5,850 nt of DNA from Bacteroidota bacterium (GTDB taxonomy: Bacteria > Bacteroidota > Bacteroidia > Bacteroidales > UBA12481), in NCBI GenBank assembly GCA_030592205.1, contig JAUVKA010000274.1, forward strand, positions 1 to 5,850, in the 5' to 3' direction. A model generated the notes under the pieces. The model was not told the DNA's origin. It saw nothing but the letters and a program-made list of their open reading frames with translations, and searched no databases. The position numbers and the translations under genes were made by a program. Positions 1 through 5,206 of the stretch are shown here, piece by piece (within the stretch, counting starts at the first letter, position 1; each line of letters opens with the position of its first letter).

Positions 1-230
1 ATAATAATTTATTACAGATATTAAACTATAATCATGTCCGATCTTCTAAGGGGCTAATTCATACAATCAAAATCGTTCTATAATAGAGTTTGAATAATTA
101 GTAAAGCAAATTGCAATAAAACATGTGTGATAATGCTAAAGTATTGTTGAAAGCTGTGTGAAAATTTAGTAAATTTAGAGTATCCCCCAGTTTAATTTGC
201 CAGACGCCTAATCTAAAATGAATTGAATTT
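1..230. other. Intergenic region upstream of the lipoprotein gene, no gene seen
   Basis: The stretch is AT-rich and holds no convincing coding region or RNA gene. A weak -7-like box TTAATTTG (192-199) has one mismatch to TAnnTTTG and no good -33 partner at normal spacing. It would give a leader of about 25 nt for the lipoprotein gene, so it is only a candidate promoter. Confidence 0.4.
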
Positions 231-1421
231 ATGAGAACCTTTATCAGCTGTTTTATACTATTCTTCCTGCTTGCTTGTAACAGCCCAAACAACAAACAAG
301 CAGAAATTCAGATCATTGATATTGAAGCAGGATTAAAGAATCAAAAGGAGTTGTACCTGAGCGACATAGCTGATAGCATTGGCTATGTGAAATTAGAGAC
401 CTTAGCGGAATGTTTGATCGGAAACGGAAATGCGCTTGTCAGGAATGACAGGATTTTCTTTAAAATGAGTAATCCTGATCGCATATTAATATTTAACAAA
501 GATGGAAAGTATATTACCAAACTTGATAGTGTTGGTAAGGGGCCAGGTGAGTATACTGGAATATTTCAATGGACAGTGAGTCCTTCCGGTGAGTATATTG
601 CTTTTTCTGATCTGGCTACACAAACCATTTTTCTCTATACATCAGAAGGAGATTTCATTAATAAAACAAGGGGTACAATTATGTGGTACTCCGGCTTCTA
701 TTTCATCAATGAGAAAGAATTATTAGTATGCACTATGGAAGTAATGAACCAAGGCCCGGATTTTCCGGTTTTATTGCGGTATTCCGATGATTTAACAAGC
801 ATTGATTCAATTCTTACTAAAGAGTGGATAGGGATATCCACTCTGCCTCCAGGATTACCAGGAATTTCGATATCATTCTATGGCTATAATGGTCGTTTCT
901 TCTACAAGGAAAGAGCTGCTGATACTCTTTACGAATTGAATGATAAAATGAAATTGCAGCCGAGATTTGTATTTGATTTGGCTAACAAAAGTATGGATCT
1001 CAATACTGCTCATTCTCAAAACCGGGATGCCTTTTATAACATCTACTCCTTTTATGAAACTAGAGATTATTTCAGTTTTACAGTTAGTTATAAGCAGAAA
1101 AGGACATTAATGTATTTTGATGAAGCAAGCGGTGAGCTCTTCTCCTTGCCGAATAACTACGGTGATTATGGTAAACGCGATCAGGTAAGCGAACCAAAAA
1201 ATGATTTGGACGGTTTTGATTATCCTTTCAGTAAATATGATAGCTATGACGACAAATGGACATCCCTGCACCATATTGTACATCTAAAGGAATTAGAAAA
1301 AGAAGGATTTTTTAATGAATCATCCTTATTGAATCATCCAGAAAGAGCTAGACTGGCAGAATTGGTAAAAACCAGCAAATTGAATGATAATCCCATCATT
1401 AGGATCTTGTATTTGAAATGA
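231..1421 (+). CDS. 6-bladed beta-propeller lipoprotein, function unknown
   Basis: This 396-residue protein starts with a short lipoprotein signal: Arg2, a hydrophobic stretch at about residues 4-14, and a lipobox LLAC at 13-16 that makes Cys16 the predicted lipidated residue. It should therefore be membrane-anchored outside the cytoplasm. The residues after Cys16 (NSPNNKQ) lack a clear acidic surface-export signal, so which membrane face it occupies is open. The body reads like Bacteroidota 6-bladed beta-propeller proteins: RILIFNKDGKYI (84-95) runs into GKGPGEY (102-108), and later repeats include TIFLYTSEGDFI (132-143) and a DTLYEL segment (231-236). These strand-turn-strand units with a GPGEY-like signature are typical of that family, for which I know of no fixed role; ligand binding or a structural job is a guess. 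The start is favoured because the signal peptide begins there; the upstream ATG at 218 meets a stop after two codons. The upstream region has no convincing Shine-Dalgarno site. It stands alone on its strand and converges on the next gene. Confidence 0.85.
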   Translation: MRTFISCFILFFLLACNSPNNKQAEIQIIDIEAGLKNQKELYLSDIADSIGYVKLETLAECLIGNGNALVRNDRIFFKMSNPDRILIFNKDGKYITKLDSVGKGPGEYTGIFQWTVSPSGEYIAFSDLATQTIFLYTSEGDFINKTRGTIMWYSGFYFINEKELLVCTMEVMNQGPDFPVLLRYSDDLTSIDSILTKEWIGISTLPPGLPGISISFYGYNGRFFYKERAADTLYELNDKMKLQPRFVFDLANKSMDLNTAHSQNRDAFYNIYSFYETRDYFSFTVSYKQKRTLMYFDEASGELFSLPNNYGDYGKRDQVSEPKNDLDGFDYPFSKYDSYDDKWTSLHHIVHLKELEKEGFFNESSLLNHPERARLAELVKTSKLNDNPIIRILYLK

Positions 1422-1444
1422 TCCCGATCTAATTACCAATTCAT

Positions 1445-1855
1445 TTACCTTTTCCAACCAAGATATACAGCAGGCAATATATGAGCAAAATAAATCAATC
1501 CTGCGACTGGAACCATATGAGGCAATGTCTTGGTAAGCGCGTAATACATCAACAATGCCAAAACTACTATAGTAAAAACACTGTAAGCAAAACGAAGAGC
1601 CCTGTTGTTAACTGCATATTCCCTTTCATCAAGCTTTGGAACTATTTTATGAGTAAATTTCCATAGTCCGGTTTGCCAGAAGCTGTAATAATAGGTGTAC
1701 AAAAGCACTAAGAGTGCAAATAAACAGGTAATGATTAAGCCTAGCTTTGTTTTGGTATAAGAATTTGTCGACCAGCTTAATACTAAGAAAGCCAGAGATA
1801 ATAGGTTCAAAACAATTCCTGTTTTTAATCTTATACTTGAATTAAATAAACTCAT
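1445..1855 (-). CDS. Small four-helix integral membrane protein, function unknown
   Basis: This 136-residue protein has about four hydrophobic segments, near residues 13-29, 38-58, 90-107 and 113-133, so it is predicted to sit in the inner membrane. A polar, charged stretch between helices 2 and 3 contains KLDEREYAVNNRALRFAY (74-91). A similar DERE-type motif before the third helix occurs in small membrane proteins often encoded beside XRE regulators (DUF2178-like families), but I cannot assign it firmly. The gene lies 153 bp downstream of the XRE regulator on the same strand and is probably co-transcribed with it. Such pairs are common in Bacteria and their job is mostly unknown; a regulator-linked membrane stress or signalling role is inference. 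The start is well supported by a strong Shine-Dalgarno sequence. The stop is 23 bp from the convergent stop of the lipoprotein gene, with no visible terminator hairpin between. Confidence 0.75.
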   Translation of the reverse strand: MSLFNSSIRLKTGIVLNLLSLAFLVLSWSTNSYTKTKLGLIITCLFALLVLLYTYYYSFWQTGLWKFTHKIVPKLDEREYAVNNRALRFAYSVFTIVVLALLMYYALTKTLPHMVPVAGLIYFAHILPAVYLGWKR

Positions 1856-1862
1856 ACTATTT

Positions 1863-1867
1863 CCTCC
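1863..1867 (-). promoter_or_regulatory. Strong Shine-Dalgarno site of the membrane-protein gene
   Basis: On the minus strand GGAGG lies 7 nt before the ATG at 1855-1853. This fixes the start. It is notable because none of the other genes here has a comparable site, as expected for Bacteroidota, where strong Shine-Dalgarno pairing is uncommon. Confidence 0.7.
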
Positions 1868-1875
1868 AATTTATA

Positions 1876-1960
1876 TCAGTTATTCGGTTATTCAGTTACT
1901 CGTTACTCAGTTATTTGTTACTCAGTTATTCAGATAATCAGTTATTTAGTTGTTTGTTAC
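1876..1960. repeat. Degenerate 7-8 bp tandem repeat tract, left of the XRE gene
   Basis: About 11 head-to-tail units of 7 or 8 bp can be read on the + strand: TCAGTTAT (1876), TCGGTTAT (1884), TCAGTTAC (1892), TCGTTAC (1900), TCAGTTAT (1907), TTGTTAC (1915), TCAGTTAT (1922), TCAGATAA (1930), TCAGTTAT (1938), TTAGTTG (1946) and TTTGTTAC (1953). The consensus is about TCAGTTAY, with some units lacking one base. The tract fills most of the gap between the XRE gene and the membrane-protein gene. Unit copies vary and there are no spacers, so this is not a CRISPR array. The same unit in the same orientation recurs at 2270-2300. Confidence 0.8.
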
Positions 1961-1980
1961 TAGCTAAATATCAATTATTT

Positions 1981-2002
1981 ACAATTTATAATTTATAATT
2001 TT
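1981..2002. repeat. AT-rich direct repeat ACAATTTATAATTT, left copy
   Basis: ACAATTTATAATTT is followed by a second TATAATTTT, giving an internally repeated AT tract. The same 15 bases ACAATTTATAATTTT, minus the internal duplication, occur at 2321-2335 in the same orientation. Each copy lies about 20 bp beyond the regular part of a TCAGTTAY tract, so tract plus AT motif look like one composite unit present on both sides of the XRE gene. In AT-rich DNA part of this match could be chance. Confidence 0.5.
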
Positions 2003-2008
2003 CCATTA

Positions 2009-2257
2009 TCAATTCCCTCTCTCCATCATCTCTTCACTCATGGGCCGCAAAGGCTTAGTAGAAAAAACGAAATCAACCGGCAGATTAAATACATCAGCTA
2101 TCCTGAACGCCAGGTCAAGACTTGGATTATATTCCTCACGCTCAAGATAGCCAACAGTTTGAAAATTCACTCCAATCTTGTCTGCCAAGTCCTTGCGCGA
2201 CATTCCCCTCTCCTGTCTTAGAACTGCAATTCTGTTATATATTTTTCGTGCTTCCAT
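2009..2257 (-). CDS. XRE-family (Cro/C1-type) helix-turn-helix transcriptional regulator
   Basis: This 82-residue cytosolic DNA-binding protein is almost entirely one HTH_3/XRE domain, spanning about residues 6-66. The first helix region is NRIAVLRQERGMS (8-20), helix 2 is about RKDLADKIG (21-29), and the recognition helix is about NFQTVGYLER (31-40). It is followed by the diagnostic EYNPSLDLAFRIADVFNLP (42-60) and a short polar C-terminal tail. Its size and pattern match the small stand-alone YozG-like regulators usually encoded next to a small membrane protein, as here. It has no sensor domain. The start lacks a Shine-Dalgarno sequence; the chosen ATG leaves the usual few residues before helix 1. 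A Bacteroidota-type promoter lies about 85 nt upstream. It diverges from the FucP-like transporter gene, so it may control its own operon, that cluster, or both; the sequence does not decide. Confidence 0.9.
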   Translation of the reverse strand: MEARKIYNRIAVLRQERGMSRKDLADKIGVNFQTVGYLEREEYNPSLDLAFRIADVFNLPVDFVFSTKPLRPMSEEMMERGN

Positions 2258-2269
2258 TGATTCGCATAT

Positions 2270-2316
2270 TCGTTACTCAGTTACTCGGTTATTAGTTACC
2301 CACTCACTTACTCACC
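2270..2316. repeat. Degenerate 7-8 bp tandem repeat tract, in the XRE leader
   Basis: The + strand shows TCGTTAC (2270), TCAGTTAC (2277), TCGGTTAT (2285) and TAGTTACC (2293), then a degenerate run CACTCACTTACTCACC (2301-2316). The unit and orientation match the tract at 1876-1960. It occupies the predicted 5' untranslated region of the XRE gene and almost touches its start codon. Confidence 0.7.
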
Positions 2317-2320
2317 ATTA

Positions 2321-2335
2321 ACAATTTATAATTTT
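2321..2335. repeat. AT-rich direct repeat ACAATTTATAATTTT, right copy
   Basis: This is a second copy of the motif at 1981-2002, in the same orientation and again just beyond a TCAGTTAY-type tract. It overlaps the predicted transcription start region of the XRE gene. Confidence 0.45.
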
Positions 2336-2341
2336 ATATTG

Positions 2342-2372
2342 CAAATATACAACATTCTATTTAACTACCAAT
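2342..2372 (-). promoter_or_regulatory. Bacteroidota-type promoter of the XRE operon
   Basis: Read on the minus strand, TATATTTG (2349-2342) is a perfect match to the Bacteroidota -7 box TAnnTTTG. It is preceded by ATTG (2372-2369), a three-of-four match to the -33 box TTTG. The gap is 19 nt, in the usual range for this phylum. Transcription would start near 2335 and give a leader of roughly 78 nt that contains the repeat tract at 2270-2316. The pattern is clear but not proof of activity. Confidence 0.55.
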
Positions 2373-2430
2373 ACATTTAGTATATATTTTCCAACAATCA
2401 AAAAAAACAATGATTAATCTGTTTTAAAAG

Positions 2431-2455
2431 GTCTTTTATCTAATAAAAAAAAGAC
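2431..2455. promoter_or_regulatory. Inverted repeat upstream of the FucP-like gene, possible operator
   Basis: GTCTTTT (2431-2437) and AAAAGAC (2449-2455) form perfect 7-bp arms around an 11-nt AT-rich centre, 51 to 75 nt before the transporter ATG. The right position for a promoter follows: TAACTTTC at 2458-2465 is one mismatch from the TAnnTTTG box, with a poor -33 candidate (TTTT, 2434-2437) lying inside the left arm. A repressor or activator binding here could block or recruit polymerase. The arms are A/T-rich, so chance is a real alternative. A terminator is unlikely because no gene reads toward it. Confidence 0.25.
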
Positions 2456-2505
2456 ACTAACTTTCCGACTGCCTTTAACCTGGCATAACAGATCAAAATC
2501 AGCTT

Positions 2506-3729
2506 ATGAAAGTTTCTCTTTTTACGACAGAAAGCGGCAAAACGTATGTGTTACCATTCTTTCTGATTGCCAGCTTGTTCCTTTTATCAGGATACACTAA
2601 CAGCCTACTGGATGTTCTGAACAAATATTTCCAGGAAGGCTTGAATATATCAAGGGCTCAATCAGGACTGGTACAATTTGCTTTATACTCCGGGTATTTC
2701 CTTATGGCCCTTCCAGCTGGTATGCTATTGAAAAAATGGGGATACAATAAAGGTATTGTTACCGGATTATTTGTTTTGGTTGCTGGTTCCCTGCTCTTTA
2801 TTCCTGGAGCATATTATAAATCGTTTTACATCTTTTTAGTTGCCTTATTCATAATTGCCTGCGGCTTCACATTTTTTGAAACGGCTGCTAATCCACTCGC
2901 CACCTTCCTTGGATCCAAACCTGGAGCTGAACGTAGAATAAACCTTGCTCAATCGTTCAATGGTGTTGGATGGATACTTGGACCTCTTTTGGGCGGCTTA
3001 ATAATCTTCTCGGAAGGAGATAGCGAAGTCACAAATTTTAATAATCTACCTATCCCTTTTATCATTCTGAGCTCCTTAGTTTTGCTGATTGCTATATTCC
3101 TAATTAAAAATCCATTACCTAACATTCAATCTGTAAGTCAGGACTTACCGGCTTCCGATGGAAATTATAAATCGATATTTAAACGTCGCCATTTTATATG
3201 GGCAGTAGCAGCACAATTCTTCTATACTGCTTCTCAAACTGGGGTCAATAGTTTCTTCATCAACTATGCTACTGAAACTGACACCGCTATAAGTAATCAG
3301 CAAGCAGCTGTTTTGCTGTCCTTTGGCGGAATGGGGCTTTTTGTTCTGGGACGATTTACCGGCAGCTATTTCCTTAAATGGGTCAAGGCACATAATCTAT
3401 TAGCCTTTTATGCTGCTGCCAGTGCTTTGCTCATGGCAGTTGTAATTATTGGAATAGGCAAAATTTCTATAATTGCCCTGATCCTGACATATTTCTTTAT
3501 GTCAATCATGTACCCCACAATTTTCGCGCTGGGAATAAAGGATATGGGAGTGCAAGTCCCAAAAGCCTCATCAATTCTTGTAATGGCTATCGTAGGTGGT
3601 GCTCTTTGTCCAATGTTAATGGGATACATAGCAGATATATCCTCAATGCCGGTAGGCTTCTCTATCCCCTTAGCCGGATTTACAATTATTCTATTGTTTG
3701 GATTATTTGGCTACCGTGTCAAGTCCTGA
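2506..3729 (+). CDS. MFS sugar/H+ symporter, FucP-like (FHS family)
   Basis: This 407-residue inner-membrane protein has about 12 hydrophobic segments in two halves, split by a polar loop at roughly 202-226 (SVSQDLPASDGN). The N-terminal half follows the fucose-galactose-glucose:H+ symporter family: TNSLLDVLNKYFQ (31-43), a GYFLMALPAGMLLKKWGY segment (63-80), FETAANP (124-130), and INLAQSFNGVG (145-155). By alignment from memory to E. coli FucP, Asp36 corresponds to Asp46 and Glu125 to Glu135, the acidic residues central to proton coupling and sugar binding there, so an active symporter is expected. Length is close to the family norm. The actual sugar cannot be read from sequence; fucose, galactose, glucose, N-acetylglucosamine or another hexose are all possible, so I give no symbol. 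No clear Shine-Dalgarno site precedes the ATG. The UroD-like gene follows after 31 bp, consistent with one transcript, and the stop codon is followed by eight T residues without a convincing hairpin. Confidence 0.9.
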   Translation: MKVSLFTTESGKTYVLPFFLIASLFLLSGYTNSLLDVLNKYFQEGLNISRAQSGLVQFALYSGYFLMALPAGMLLKKWGYNKGIVTGLFVLVAGSLLFIPGAYYKSFYIFLVALFIIACGFTFFETAANPLATFLGSKPGAERRINLAQSFNGVGWILGPLLGGLIIFSEGDSEVTNFNNLPIPFIILSSLVLLIAIFLIKNPLPNIQSVSQDLPASDGNYKSIFKRRHFIWAVAAQFFYTASQTGVNSFFINYATETDTAISNQQAAVLLSFGGMGLFVLGRFTGSYFLKWVKAHNLLAFYAAASALLMAVVIIGIGKISIIALILTYFFMSIMYPTIFALGIKDMGVQVPKASSILVMAIVGGALCPMLMGYIADISSMPVGFSIPLAGFTIILLFGLFGYRVKS

Positions 3730-3760
3730 TTTTTTTTGAACTTCATTTATTATCCAGAAG

Positions 3761-5059
3761 ATGTTACATGACCCCAGTAATATTGTACCCCCTGAAATTG
3801 ATGAAAATATACTGTTGGATCCACAGGAAATTAAGGTATTAAGGAGTTTGGCCTTCCAATGGGCTGAGATTGCAGCTTTGCCTATCCATCAGGAGAAGGC
3901 TCTTCTTTGGCAGAAACTTAATGATCTCGAATCAGTCCGACCGATGGTATGGATAAATGAGATCCCCTGGCATGAGATGAATTTCAATAATGAGCTGACT
4001 CTACAATGCAAAAATACCTGGGCAAGAAGCCAGGAGGAATATTTGCGAAGGGAAATCTATCAATGGAATCATATGCCCGGCGATATGATCCTTAATCCAT
4101 GGCTTGATTGTCCACTTTCAATCCACAGTACAGATTTTGGGATCCTTGAGGATGTTGACCTTGCTTTCACTGACACGAAAAATGATGTGGTTTCAAGGCA
4201 TTTTAATACTCTTATTCGGGATATGGATGATCTGGAAAAGATAAAAATGCCAGTGATAACCAATAATCAAAAGGCAACTGACAGGAGATTCCAGATAATG
4301 AATGAAGTATTCGGTGATATTTTGCCAATAAAGAAAGTGGGACAAACACATATTTGGTTTACCCCCTGGGATTACCTTATCCGATGGTGGGGAGTGCAAG
4401 AGGCCATGATTGACCTGATTGTGAGACCGGATATGGTTCATGCGTTTTATGAGAAGATGGTTCAGGCCTGGATGATTGAGCTAGACCAATTTGAAAATCA
4501 AAATTTATTATCCCTTGACTGCAATAATACCAGAATAGGATCAGGAGGATATGGCTATACAAAAGACCTGCCTGGTGAACCTTATCAAGCCGAAAAAGTT
4601 TTGCCTCAAAATATGTGGGGCTGCTCAAATGCACAAATTTTCTCGGATGTTTCACCAGAGATGCACTGGGAATTTGCCATCGAGCATGATCTGAAATGGA
4701 TGGAGAGGTGGAAACACACCTATTATGGATGTTGTGAACCACTAGCCAGTAAGAGTCAACTTATGAAACGCATACCAAATTTGAGGAAGGTATCTTGCAG
4801 CCCCTGGAATGATACAAGAAAAGCAATCGATGAGCTGGGCACTGATTATGTACTCAGCAGGAAACCAAATCCCGCCATTTTTATTGGCTCTAAATTCGAT
4901 GAAATCCGGGCTCGTAAAGATATCAGCGACTTTTTAACTCAAACTGAAGGCCAATGCCATGTTGAGTTCATCATGAAAGATATATCCACAGTTGTTTATG
5001 ACCCTCAAAGATTATGGAGATGGGAGAAGATTTGCATGGAAGAAGTTGAGAATTGCTGA
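3761..5059 (+). CDS. Uroporphyrinogen decarboxylase-like superfamily protein, possibly a methyltransferase
   Basis: This 432-residue protein has no signal peptide or membrane segment and should be cytosolic. It resembles the large uncharacterised group annotated 'uroporphyrinogen decarboxylase family' in Bacteroidota, Firmicutes and Planctomycetes. Features seen: RPMVWINEIPWHEM (60-73) where true UroD has its Arg-rich substrate loop; YGCCEPL (322-328); IPNLRKVSCSPWND (338-351); VLSRKPNPA (364-372); and near the C-terminus KDISTVVYDPQRLWRW (406-421). True UroD's RQAGRY-like signature is absent, so haem synthesis is unlikely. The superfamily includes zinc-dependent methyltransferases such as MtaA/MtbA, which bind zinc through His and Cys residues. 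Cys324/Cys325 and Cys346 could play that part here, but this is inference. The gene sits 31 bp after the transporter gene, with AGAAG immediately before the ATG, and probably shares its transcript. It likely acts on an imported sugar or glycoside; no corrinoid-binding protein is encoded in this window. Family assignment is firm, function is not. Confidence 0.8.
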   Translation: MLHDPSNIVPPEIDENILLDPQEIKVLRSLAFQWAEIAALPIHQEKALLWQKLNDLESVRPMVWINEIPWHEMNFNNELTLQCKNTWARSQEEYLRREIYQWNHMPGDMILNPWLDCPLSIHSTDFGILEDVDLAFTDTKNDVVSRHFNTLIRDMDDLEKIKMPVITNNQKATDRRFQIMNEVFGDILPIKKVGQTHIWFTPWDYLIRWWGVQEAMIDLIVRPDMVHAFYEKMVQAWMIELDQFENQNLLSLDCNNTRIGSGGYGYTKDLPGEPYQAEKVLPQNMWGCSNAQIFSDVSPEMHWEFAIEHDLKWMERWKHTYYGCCEPLASKSQLMKRIPNLRKVSCSPWNDTRKAIDELGTDYVLSRKPNPAIFIGSKFDEIRARKDISDFLTQTEGQCHVEFIMKDISTVVYDPQRLWRWEKICMEEVENC

Positions 5060-5071
5060 TGCAATTCCAAA

Positions 5072-5101
5072 ACTCAAGATACAAGACTCAAGACCAAAGA
5101 C
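5072..5101. repeat. Degenerate ACTCAAGA tandem repeat
   Basis: ACTCAAGA (5072), TACAAGA (5080), CTCAAGA (5087) and CCAAAGAC (5094) form a short tract of 7-8 bp units in the gap between the UroD-like and esterase genes. The unit period is like that of the TCAGTTAY tracts but the sequence differs. A small imperfect-context hairpin, TTGGC (5109-5113) with GCCAA (5119-5123), follows. It has no T-run, so it is not a convincing terminator. The rest of the 147-bp gap shows no clear promoter. Confidence 0.5.
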
Positions 5102-5206
5102 AGCAAATTTGGCAATTAGCCAATTCACAATTGAAGTTCTGATAAAACTCTCAACTTGACGGAGAATAGAGAAAATAATATTGGTAAAATTCCTAATTTC
5201 AAGGCC

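Noticed and set aside
79..92. TATAAT and TAGAGTTTG as a promoter for the lipoprotein gene
   Set aside because: TATAAT is not the Bacteroidota housekeeping box, the second string has one base too many between TA and TTTG, and neither has a good upstream element.
98..295. A 65-codon minus-strand open frame overlapping the lipoprotein start
   Set aside because: It overlaps the lipoprotein signal peptide, has no recognisable features and looks like a chance frame in AT-rich DNA.
1876..1960. Possible CRISPR array
   Set aside because: The units are only 7-8 bp, adjoin without spacers and vary in sequence; there are no cas genes nearby.
3730..3737. Run of eight T after the transporter stop, as an intrinsic terminator
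   Set aside because: The bases before it form no stable GC-rich stem, and the next gene starts 31 bp downstream on the same strand.
3606..3842. A 78-codon plus-strand frame bridging the transporter and UroD-like genes
   Set aside because: It runs out of frame across the end of one strong gene and into the start of the next; its translation has no domain features.
4377..4742. A 121-codon open frame on the minus strand
   Set aside because: It lies wholly antisense to the UroD-like gene, whose protein has clear family motifs, and its own translation has no recognisable domain.
3761..5059. Haem-pathway uroporphyrinogen decarboxylase (hemE)
   Set aside because: The Arg-rich N-terminal signature of true UroD is missing, the protein is longer than typical HemE, and the neighbours are sugar genes.
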